Shown one piece after another: positions 35,714 to 44,170 of a stretch of 64,000 nt of DNA (position 1 is its first letter; each line of letters starts with the position of its first letter). Made by a program: the position numbers and the translations under genes. A model generated the notes under the pieces. The model was given only the letters and a program-made list of their open reading frames with translations, did no database searches and was not told the origin of the DNA. Source of the stretch: Palaemon carinicauda (taxonomy: Eukaryota; Arthropoda; Malacostraca; Decapoda; Palaemonidae); assembly GCF_036898095.1 (NCBI RefSeq), contig NC_090746.1:112617607-112681606 (forward strand), in the 5' to 3' direction.

Positions 35714-37262
35714 GGTCGCGCCCCAGCCCGAGTCTGATGCGTCCGAGAAGAGATGAAGATTGGGGGGTCTGAATCTCTAACGATAGACCCTCCTTGAGAA
35801 GGATGTTGGTTTTCCACCACAAGAGAGTAGTCTTCATCTCTTTGGTGACAGGAATAGAGACTGCTTCGAGCGTCAAATCCTTGTCCCAATGAGCTGCTAG
35901 ATGGAATTGGAGAGGGCGGAGGTGGAGTCTCCCTAACTCGACGAACAGGGCTAACGATGACAGAGTCCCTGTTAGACTCATCCACTGTCTCACCGAGCAA
36001 CTGTTCCTCTTCAGCATGCTCAGGATGCATTCTAGGGCTTGGCTTATCCTTGGGGCCGATGGAAAAGCCCGAAAAGCCTGACTCCGAATCTCCATTCCCA
36101 GGTAAACGATGGATTGGGAGGGAATGAGCTGGGACTTTTCTAAGTTGACCAATAGACCCAGTTCCTTGATCAAGTCCAAAGTCCAGTTGAGACTCTCCAG
36201 ACAGCGACGACTTGTGGGGGCTCTTAACAGCCAGTCGTCTAAATAAAGGGAGGCTCTGATGTTCGATAAGTGGAGGAATTTTGCAATATTCCTCATCAGA
36301 AGCGTAAACACCATAGGAGCTGTGCTTAGGCCAAAACACAGGGCTTGGAATTGGTACACAACCTTTCCAAAAACGAATCTCAGGAAAGGTTGGGAGTCTG
36401 GATGAATAGGAACGTGAAAGTAAGCGTCTTTCAGATCCAACGAGACCATCCAGTCCTCCTGCCTGACCGCTGCTAGGACCGACTTCGTCGTCTCCATAGT
36501 GAACGTCTGCTTGGTGACATAAGCATTGAGCGCGCTGACGTCCAGCACCGGTCTCCAACCTCCTGTCTTCTTGGCCACCAGAAAGAGACGGTTGTAGAAG
36601 CCCGGGGATTGATGGTCCCGGACTATCACCACTGCCTTCTTCTGTAACAGGAGCGACACCTCCTGGTGTAACGCTAGCCTCTTGTCCTTTTCCTTGTAGT
36701 TGGGAGAGAGGTTGATGGGAGAAGTGGTCAGAGGGGGACTGCGGCAGAATGGTATCCTGTAACCCTCCCTTAGCCACTTGACAGACTGGGCGTCTGCACC
36801 TCTTCTTTCCCAAGCTTGCCAGAAGGTCTTGAGTCTGGCTCCTACTGCTGTCTGGAGAGGAGGAGAGTCAGTGTTTGCCTTTTGAAGTCTTGGGACCTTT
36901 CCTAGACCTGCTCCTGGAAGAGTCTGGACGGGTACTTCCTCGGCTGGGGGCTCTGCCACGAAAGGGCGGAATAAATCTCGTAGCAGGAGTATCGGCCACT
37001 GGGGTGCGGTAAGTTCTGGGAACTGAAGGAGCAACCTTAGCCTTACGAGCTGAAGAGGCCACAAGGTCATGAGTGTCCTTCTGAATAAGGGCCGCAGACA
37101 ATTCCTTGATAAGCTCCTCAGGAAACAGGAACTTAGAAAGCGGAGCAAAAAGTAACTGAGACCTTTGACAAGAGGTGATGCCAGTAGAAAGAAAAGTGCA
37201 AAGTTGTTCCCTTTTCTTGAGTACTCCTGAAACAAACATTGATGCAAGTTCGCCGGACCCAT
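35136..37262 (-). CDS. DIRS A reverse transcriptase frame
   Basis: A 708-codon open frame overlapping the end of gag. Conserved RT sequence starts near residue 140 (LKTFWQAWERRGADAQSVKW). Catalytic motifs: SPGFYNRLFLVAKKTGGWRP (219-238), SLDLKDAYFHVPIHP (274-288, first Asp), FGLSTAPMVF (310-319) and SLYLDDWLL (338-346; the YLDD codons span about 36245-36234). A thumb/connection region follows to SLEIQTP at residue 500. There a run of six C (minus strand; 35762-35767) puts the RNase H start FSDASDSGWG into the next frame, and residues after 500 are out-of-frame readthrough. The true start is probably near the gag end (about 36870) rather than at the first Met. RT itself looks intact. Confidence 0.87.
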   Translation of the reverse strand: MGPANLHQCLFQEYSRKGNNFALFFLLASPLVKGLSYFLLRFLSSCFLRSLSRNCLRPLFRRTLMTLWPLQLVRLRLLLQFPELTAPQWPILLLRDLFRPFVAEPPAEEVPVQTLPGAGLGKVPRLQKANTDSPPLQTAVGARLKTFWQAWERRGADAQSVKWLREGYRIPFCRSPPLTTSPINLSPNYKEKDKRLALHQEVSLLLQKKAVVIVRDHQSPGFYNRLFLVAKKTGGWRPVLDVSALNAYVTKQTFTMETTKSVLAAVRQEDWMVSLDLKDAYFHVPIHPDSQPFLRFVFGKVVYQFQALCFGLSTAPMVFTLLMRNIAKFLHLSNIRASLYLDDWLLRAPTSRRCLESLNWTLDLIKELGLLVNLEKSQLIPSQSIVYLGMEIRSQAFRAFPSAPRISQALECILSMLKRNSCSVRQWMSLTGTLSSLALFVELGRLHLRPLQFHLAAHWDKDLTLEAVSIPVTKEMKTTLLWWKTNILLKEGLSLEIQTPQSSSLLGRIRLGLGRDLERTGMLGNMEQGTGNAPHQLQGAAGSSSGLNELQVPPVRQGGGGELRQHHSLGLHLQTGRDPFEEAVRDSKGPPHLVKKSKSHSGNEVHSGQHERLSRSPQQKRSSHPHGMDPSQERVQQTLDLVGSAYDRSVRHLHDQKASFVLFPSSRPSSSSRGCFSAELVPSRPICIPAVQDHQQSFRSSSRTKGHG

Positions 37263-37473
37263 CCCGAATTGCTTTATCCATACAGGACATTATAAGCATG
37301 GCTGAGTCCTTGTCCGCAGGGGCAGTCTTCTTGCTCAAGGCCCCCAGGCACCAGTCGAGAAAATTGAAAATCTCAAAGGCACGAAAAATACCCTTTAAGA
37401 AGTGGTCTAAGTCGGAAAAGGTCCAGCAGACCTTAGAGCGCCTCATAGCTGATCTACGTGGAGAGTCGACCAA
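36868..37473 (-). CDS. DIRS A gag, C-terminal part
   Basis: Continuation of Gag downstream of the 52-bp duplication, 201 codons open. It contains FNFLDWCLGALSKKTAPAD, equivalent to the 'SWLDFWLGSLGQV' segment of element B Gag, and ends in a basic Arg/Ser/Lys tail (SRSRSRKGPKTSKGKH). Its first residues (VDSPRRSAMRRSK) repeat the last residues of the upstream part because they come from the duplicated copy. Gag is thought to package the RNA; no biochemical role can be read from the sequence. Confidence 0.75.
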   Translation of the reverse strand: MVDSPRRSAMRRSKVCWTFSDLDHFLKGIFRAFEIFNFLDWCLGALSKKTAPADKDSAMLIMSCMDKAIRDGSGELASMFVSGVLKKREQLCTFLSTGITSCQRSQLLFAPLSKFLFPEELIKELSAALIQKDTHDLVASSARKAKVAPSVPRTYRTPVADTPATRFIPPFRGRAPSRGSTRPDSSRSRSRKGPKTSKGKH

Positions 37474-37536
37474 ACTTGAGAAGTTTAGAGCGCCTCATAG
37501 CTGATCTACGTGGAGAGTCGACCAAACTTGAGAAGT
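37433..37536 (-). repeat. 52-bp tandem duplication in gag of element A
   Basis: 37433-37484 and 37485-37536 are identical (tagagcgcctcatagctgat ... ttgagaagt). Because 52 is not a multiple of three, Gag is thrown out of frame. Confidence 0.95.
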
Positions 37537-39724
37537 CAGCCTGGGCAGAGGCAGGGACTCCCAAGCCTGGTTCCTCTCCTGTGGCATACCATACGCCCGC
37601 CTTAGAAGTCAGCTTAGTAGGAGGGAACATAAAAGAAGTCTTCCCTAGTTGCTGTTTGGACTGCAACCAATCCCCTAATATTCTTAAAGCTCTCTTAGAG
37701 GATCTAGCAAAGACGACCTTAGTATAGGCCGACTTAACAGGTTGCATGCCTAGCGAAAACTCAGATGGAGGAGAGCGAGGGGTAGCAGAAACAAAATGAT
37801 CCGGGTAAACCTCTCTGAAGAGAGCCAGGACCTTGCGAAAGTCAATGGAGGGAGGAGAAGACTTGGGTTCCTCCACGTCCGAAGAGGGATCATCTAGGTG
37901 CGCAGCTTCCTCCTCAGAAACCTCATCACCAGAGTGTTGCGAAGCGAGAGGTAAAGTTACAGCGGTGTGCTGAACAGCAGAATCTTGACAAGCGGGTGCA
38001 TAAACACTTGCGGTTTCATCCTCAAGTCTCTGTTGAAGAGGATGAGGGCTGGTAACGACAAAGTCAAGAGGTTGGGATGAAGGAGGTTCTGCGGCGGTTT
38101 GAGGAGCAAGAGTGGAGAGAGGCGACTGTATTAAAACCTGAGGTTCAGGCTGCAAAGACTGGTCAAGTAGAGTAGAGGAAGGTAGGTGCATGCGTTGAGG
38201 TGGCTGACTCCTAGCATGAGTTTCCTGTCTCAAGAGTTGCGCTTGCTTCAAGGGTTGAGGTGGATGCGCAGTAGCAGGTTCCTGTCTCACGAGTTGAGGT
38301 TCTTGAGGTGTGAGCTGCGAGAGTTGAGGTAGTAACTGCGCAGAACGCAGTTCCTGTCTCACGAGTTGAGGTTCCTGAGGTGCTAGCCTCAAGAGTTGAG
38401 GCTCTCGCCTTGAGGAAAGTTGAGGTAGCAGCTGCGAGAGCTGAGGTGGCTGACTCAAGGATGGTAGAGGTTGTCGTACCTCAAGAGGTTGTTGCCTCGA
38501 AGATGGTCTAACCGCAAGAAAATCTTGCCTCAAAGCATAAGACTCCTGTTCCCATTGCTGAGGTTGCCTTAAGGAAGGTGGAGGTTGCTGCACAACGCTG
38601 GTAACTGGCAACTCCGAACGCGGTAAGGTAGCCTGAGGAACCTCAACTTCGTACGCCTGGCAGACTGGACTGCGGTGAGGCGGAGCGCTCGCAGGAGGAG
38701 GTGTAACCTTCTCTGCCTGAAACTCACGCATTAAGACCGCAAGCTGCGACTGCATGGACTGCAGCAAAGTCATCTTGGGATCAGCAGACGATAAGGTCTG
38801 TTGAGGCAAAACCTTAACAGAAGATGAGGTCTGTTGAGGCATCGCCTTACCTCTCTTAGGAGGTGTGCAGTCACCTGATGACTGCGGAGAGTCAGAGCTA
38901 ACCCAATGACTGCATCCGGGTTGTTGAACTCTTGAGGTCTGGACTTTACGTTTAAGAGGTCTTGAGACCTGAGTCCAGCGTTTTCTCCCCGAAATTTCTT
39001 CTGCAGACGAGGAAAATAAGGGCTCAATCGTCTGCGGGTGGGAGTGACGGTCTCTGTAAGACACGCCCGCAACCACCGAGGATACTTCTGTGCGCCGATC
39101 AAGGCCTGCCGAACCCTTTTGCCCTTCGACATTGCTTCTCCCCTGGGCTTGGGAGCTTGCAAGAGGTCCCGGACTGGGAGGACGACTGGCACGCACAGAA
39201 GTACCCTCACGCACAACACTGACACTGACACTAGCACTCGGCACCGCACTGACACTAGCACTCGGCACAGCACTGGCACTACCACTTCCCACTGCACTTT
39301 TGACCTTAAGTTCCTTGACGTCCGCCAAGAGGAACTTGTGGTCACTCACTACCGATTCCACTTTGTCACCTAAAGCCTGAATGGCACGCAAAACATCGGA
39401 CATATCAGGCTGAGCACAAATAGTAGGATCGGGGGTAGCCACTACAGGGGGAGGAAAAGGTTGAGGATCATGAGGTGAGGAATAAAGCGAAGAGCGAGCC
39501 GAACTCCTCCTAACTCTCTCTCTCTCTAACTTAGTGGTATATTTAAGGAATCGAACAAACTCAAGTTCCGAAAGTCCGGCGCATTCCTCACATCGATCTT
39601 CCAACTGACAGGCTATTTCCCTACAGTCGGAACAAGCGGTGTGAGGATCAACCGAGGCCTTCGGAATACGCCTATTACAAGACCTACATCGTCTATGGGG
39701 AGGGGCTTGAGAAAGGTCGGACAT
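37537..39724 (-). CDS. DIRS A gag, N-terminal part
   Basis: The open frame from ATG at 39724 runs to a stop at 37454 inside the duplication; genuine Gag sequence ends at 37537, with about 729 residues. Residues 13-52 are Cys-rich: CRSC, CSDC and CEEC pairs (RCRSCNRRIPKASVDPHTAC, then CQLEDRCEECAGL). This is a probable metal-binding knuckle shared in outline with B, D and F. A basic stretch follows. The middle (about residues 340-560) is Gln/Pro/Leu-rich low complexity with repeated PQLLR and EPQLVRQE words. An acidic Ser/Glu region precedes the conserved core near residue 640 (SSPPSIDFRKVLALFREVYP). The family role is RNA binding and particle formation, inferred from position. Confidence 0.75.
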
Positions 39725-39936
39725 CTTGAATCAAAGAGCTAGTCAAGGGGGATTCCAAATAAAGCAAAAGATCGTTAACCATTAATCAAATCAAAAAAAA
39801 AAAAGCTATCTAAACTATTAGAAAAGTTTCCAGTATAGCGAAAGCTGAAATCTTAGAGCAATACTTCACCAAAAACCGTGAACAATACTCTCAAAATTAT
39901 AAGCGTATCCATGAACGTCTTGCCGGAAGCACGACA

Positions 39937-40096
39937 GAGGAAAAATTGAGGTGGTGTCAACAAGAAGTACTGCAGTACCTGGCCACAGGTGGCGCTGGTG
40001 AGTACACCCCCTTCTAGTATAGTGATCGCTGGCGTATCCCTTCCGTAGAATTCTGTCGGGCAACGGAGTTGACAGCTACATGATTATCGGGTAAGT
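39937..40096 (-). repeat. Element A left inverted terminal repeat
   Basis: 160 bp, complement of 33219-33378, ending gattatcgggtaagt. Beyond it lies the 14-bp terminal extension ttaatattgaaaaa. Confidence 0.92.
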
Positions 40097-40146
40097 TTAA
40101 TATTGAAAAATAACAAATTTGGATATAATTTGTATTTTTACTAACA

Positions 40147-40320
40147 TACAAACCTTCGCTATTTATAGGGTATTACTTTCGGCAACGCTGAAAACCACCC
40201 AAGACAAATTTTAGTGAGGGATAATTACCCCATCCGCTAGTTAGCGGGAAGGGGTTGGAGTAGACTGGCTACCGCGCTCACTCACACCTGTCGGTTGAAT
40301 AACCACTTTTGCTTTCTGGC
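40147..40320 (-). repeat. Element B right inverted terminal repeat
   Basis: Complement of about 47788-47959. Shared landmarks: accttcgctatttatagggt, ggggtaattatccctcacta in complement, and ctcactcacacctgtcggtt. Roughly 90% identity by eye. Confidence 0.85.
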
Positions 40321-40365
40321 ATGACTTCTAGGGGGACAGGGTGGTGGGCCAATTTGTATAAATAG

Positions 40366-40455
40366 CTCCAGGTTTGTATGTTAGGAAAAATACAAATTAT
40401 TTCCAAATTTGTTATTTGTTCCAACATAGATACAAGCCTTCGCTATTTATAGGGT
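40366..40455 (-). repeat. Element B internal complementary region
   Basis: ggtttgtatgttaggaaaaa through ccaaatttgtt is the complement of the right end 40112-40158. atttgttccaacatagatac through ttcgctatttatagg is the complement of the left end near 47934-47977. The join 'tttgtt|atttgttcc' defines the circle junction. Confidence 0.83.
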
Positions 40456-40928
40456 GGCTTACTCTTAGGAGGGAGGAAGTTCTACCAACTGGCCTTGGAC
40501 ATGACCCAGGGTTCCCTCTAATTGATCTTTGATCTAATTAGTAGGAACCCTACCCTCGCTAAAATCAAAGTAGTTACAAGGTAACTCAATGATAGCAGCC
40601 TGCAGAAGCTTGTGTGAGAGAGACTCGTGGCTTGTCTTTACGTAGGAACTCAAGAAGCATGAGTTCTAAGACCTATCCAATACCCTCCCTTACGAGATAT
40701 TGGTGACGTAACAAAGTATTTATTCATACTCAGGATGCACAAGGGAAATGAATCTTACCTGCAGAGGGGTGAGGTCAGCTATGCTTGGGTCTTGCAGAGC
40801 TGTTTCCCCAGGGGGGGAGAAGGAGAAAGAAAGAAGGGAGCCAGACATTCTTTTCATTCACCCCAGACTAACCCGGGTAACCTCAGCCCTCAACCCTCTG
40901 GTACTTGTCCATCAAGGAGCCTGAGGCA

Positions 40929-42248
40929 TTAGATCACTTGTTGTGTGGCCACCACAGGACCAATGGAGAAGGTTTCCATGCTCCTGTGGGTTACGTCTTT
41001 CAGGTAGTAGGCTGTGAAGGTCTTCTGGCGCTTCCACATGCCCGCTTGCAATACCTGTGCCAAAGAAAAATTCTTCTTGAACGCCAGAGACGTTGCAATG
41101 CCTCTGACGTAATGAGCTCTGGGTCGGTTGGACAGAGGAGGATCTGGATATAGAGCGTATTCAATTACTTTCCTTATCCAGGAGGAAATAGTATTCCTTG
41201 TGACCCTCCTCTTGACCTTCCTCGTGCTGACAAAAAGTGCTTGTACACGGGGGCGAGCTTTTGCTGTTCTTCTTAAGTAACACCTCAGACTCCTTACTGG
41301 ACATAGTAACAGTTGGTCTGGATCTTAGGTTACAGAACGAAGACTCTTTATCCGAAATGGGCCGAACCTGGAGTCCGGCACACCCAGATTTTGAGTCTTG
41401 GCTACAAACTCAGGGATGTAGTTGAGGATTACTTCCCCCCATCACCTAAAGTGGGAGACATCAGCAGATAGACCATGAAGTTCGCTGAATCTCTTGGTCG
41501 GAGCCAGAGCGAGCAGGAACACCATCTTCCACGTGAGGTGGCTATCGGAGGCCTGGCGTAGTGGTTTATAGGGGAAGCCCTTCAGAGACCTGAGGACCCG
41601 AAACACGTTCCAAGGGGGAGGTCTTAGCTCTGCCTGGGGACAAGTAAGCTCGTAACTATGTATGAGCAAAGAAAGTTCCAACGAGGAGGAAATATCAACT
41701 CCTTTCAGTCCAAAGGCGAGACTCAAGGCCGAGCGGTAGCCTTTGACTACTGAGACCGAGAGAAGCATTTTTTCCCGAAGGTATACAAGAAACTCCGCTA
41801 TAGTTGGAACAGAGGCATCGAGAGGAGAGATACCACTTCCACGACACCAACCACAAAAAACCGACCACTTCGCCAGGTAGACTGCCTCTGTGGATCTCCT
41901 GAGGTGTCCAGCCATTCTTTTCGCAACCAGTTGCGAAAAGCCTCTCTGTATGAGGTGCTGCTGGATAGTCTCCAGGCGTGAAGTCGAAGCGAAGCTACGT
42001 CTTTGAAAAAGATGTTGGCATGTGGTTGTTTGAGGAGGTCGTGTTGTGGAGGAAGCTCCCTCGGGATCTCCGTGAGGAGATGCAGAAGGTCCGGGAACCA
42101 TTCTGCGTGATGCCATAGCGGAGCTACGAGGGTCATTTGCAAGTTGTTGCTTGCTCGTACCTGGTTGAGGACTTTTCTTATCAGACAGAACGGGGAAAAC
42201 GCGTAAGCGTCCAGGTTTATCCACCGTTGTTGGAATGCATCTTGCCAA
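40929..42248 (-). pseudogene. DIRS B tyrosine recombinase, two nonsense codons
   Basis: A single reading frame covers the whole recombinase: N-terminal helical domain (STEAVYLAKWSVFCGWCRGS, VVKGYRSALSLAFGLKGVDI), box I Arg in TKRFSELHGLS, then a TGA at 41444-41442 and a TAA at 41327-41325. After these it continues with LLLCPVRSLRCYL, the box II pair in RAHYVRGIATSLAF (His and Arg both present), and FTAYYLKDV with the nucleophile Tyr. It ends at a TAA at 40931-40929. No frameshift is needed, only two in-frame stops. The catalytic residues are therefore all still encoded, in contrast to element A. Confidence 0.8.
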
Positions 42249-42816
42249 AGAGCTTGGGGTCCGGGACTGGGGAGCAGTACAACGGGAGCCTGAAATTCAG
42301 GGCCACTGCGAACAGATCCACAGTCGGGGAATCCCACAAAGTCAGGATTTGGTCGGCTATCAGAGAATTCAAAGACCACTCGGTGCCGACTATCTGAGTC
42401 GCTCTGCTCAGCTTGTCTGCTAGCACATTCCGCTTGCCCTGAATGAAGCGAGCTGATAGAGTCACCGAGTTGTCCTCTGCCCATCTGAGTATCTCTACTG
42501 CAAGATGGCACAGCTGCTGCGAAAAGGTACCGCCCTGTTTGCTTAGATAAGCTACTACCGTGGTGTTGTCGCTCATCAACACAATGGAGTGCCCCGCCAG
42601 GACCTGGTGGAACATTTTGAGGGCCAGAAAGGCTGCCCTCATCTCTAAAAGATTTATGTGCTGGTACCTTTCTGATTCAGACCATTGGCCGGAGATGTAA
42701 TGGTGCAGCATGTGAGCTCCCCACCCTTCTTTTGATGCATCTGAAAAAGCATCAATTCCGGGGGAGAGACGAGAAGATCGACCCCTTTGAAGAGGTTCGG
42801 CTCCGCCAGCCACCAC
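42217..42816 (-). pseudogene. DIRS B RNase H, open frame
   Basis: The 199-codon open frame contains all four expected acidic positions: AFSDASKEGWGAH (Asp), HINLLEMRAAFLALK (Glu), VLMSDNTTVVAYLSKQGG (Asp) and NVLADKLSRATQ (Asp). RNase H removes the RNA strand of the cDNA hybrid. The domain itself is undamaged, but it is separated by frameshifts from RT upstream (near 42740) and from the rest of the frame downstream (near 42240). Confidence 0.8.
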
Positions 42817-43858
42817 CTAAGGTTCGACTGTTTCTCTGGCACTATGCGGACTAGGTGATCCCAGGAATCGGAGTGTTGGTTCCACTGGGATTTTAGTAGC
42901 CACTGCAGGGATCTCATCCTGAGGTGACTGTTGGGGATTAGTCTGGTCAGGGAAGAGAGGTGACAGAGAAGGCAAAGCCAATACTGCGCCAGGAGCTCTT
43001 CCCGACTGAGGAAGACCTGTGTTATCTCCCTCAGTCTCCGGATCCTTTCGTCCGATGGAAACGCTTTGTGTCTTAGGGTGTCTAATCACATGCCTAGGTA
43101 CTGTATACCAGTTCTTGAGAGGGGAGCAGTTGAGACTTCTCGAGGTTTACCACGATCCCCAGATCCTGGCGAAATCTTAGAAGCTCGTCTCGGTGGCGGA
43201 GAAGGGCTGCCTCCGAGTCTGCCAGAAAAAGCCAGTCGTCCAAGTATCTTAGGAGACAGATGCAAAATCTGTGAGCCCAAGATGATAGTAGGGAGAATAC
43301 TCTCGTGAATACCTAGGGTGCTGTGGAAAGACTGAAATACAGTACCCTGCACTGGTAATGCTTCCGTTTGAACATGAATCTCAGATACTTCCTGGAAGAC
43401 GGGTGAATTGGGATCTGGAAGTATGCGTCCTTTAGATCTAGAGTGCACATGAAGTCCTGGGGTCTTATCGCTTGTCTGACTGTGTCGGCCGTCTCCATCC
43501 TGAAAGGTGTCTGTTCGACAAACCTCTTCAGGGCCGAGAGGTCGATGACTGGTCTCCAGTCTTCAAATGCCTTTTTCACAAGAAAGAGTCGACTGTAGAA
43601 TCCTGGGGACCTGTCGAGGACCTCCTGGAGAGCGTCCTTCTCCAACATGGACTGGACTTCTGCCCTGAGGGCAAACTCCTGTGCGGATCCCTTCGCACAG
43701 GAGTTCGATGGAATCGGCACTTGAGTCAATGGAGGGAGAGAGAGCGTGAACGGGAAACGATACCTTGAACGAATCACCTCGACCGTCCAGGGTTCGGTCC
43801 CGTGGTGAAGCCACCTCTGCCAGCGGCTTTGCAGGCATCGCCCCACAGGTGGGCACAA
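42740..43858 (-). pseudogene. DIRS B reverse transcriptase, broken
   Basis: The frame from 43858 carries SPGFYSRLFLVKKAFEDWRP, CTLDLKDAYFQIPIHP (first Asp) and LYFSLSTAP, then an in-frame TAG at 43315-43313 where APQVF is expected. The same frame continues with VFTRVFSLLSSWAHRF and RYLDDWLFLADSE (YLDDWL codons about 43248-43231). It breaks near 43100, where VYLGM should follow. The connection region reappears in another frame (MRSLQWLLKSQWNQHSDSWD at 42917). The catalytic Asp codons survive. Confidence 0.8.
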
Positions 43859-44170
43859 AAAGAGGATTGCCTGTCTTATTGGGACCGGCCTCGGCCGGAT
43901 CTCTTCTTACCCTTTCCTCCACGAAAGGACTTTTTGTTGTGAAAGGCCTGCTTCGCACCCTTTTTACCCTGATGTTTTGGGTCTCTAGCCCTTTTCGGTT
44001 ACGGGTTTTGCTGTGCTTTCCGCTGTGGCTGAGAGGGGTAAGGTCTAGCTGTTAAGACCTTTTGGATGAGGGAGTCCTGACTGGACTTCCTCCACCTCTC
44101 TGCCACACGCTCGACATCCTTGGGATGAAACAAAGAATTGCCCTTCGGTCTGAGGGAGATGTCTATGGAA

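Larger units (their letters stand above)
33179..40110 (-). mobile_element. DIRS retrotransposon A, near complete
   Basis: A 6.9 kb minus-strand DIRS element. Order from 40110 down: left terminal extension, 160-bp inverted terminal repeat (39937-40096), Gag, RT/RNase H, tyrosine recombinase, internal complementary region (33423-33513), right inverted terminal repeat (33219-33378), right terminal extension. The two inverted repeats look identical, which points to recent insertion. DIRS elements replicate through circular DNA and integrate with a tyrosine recombinase instead of an integrase, leaving no target-site duplication. Four lesions are visible: a 52-bp duplication in gag, an extra C before the RNase H, a 2-bp loss near 35180, and a recombinase catalytic substitution. 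Confidence 0.9.

Noticed and set aside
35710..36813. A 367-codon frame overlapping the RT of element A
   Set aside because: Shadow frame. The RT motifs are in the overlapping 708-codon frame. Only its last residues, upstream of the RNase H start, are meaningful, and these reflect the frame change at 35762-35767.
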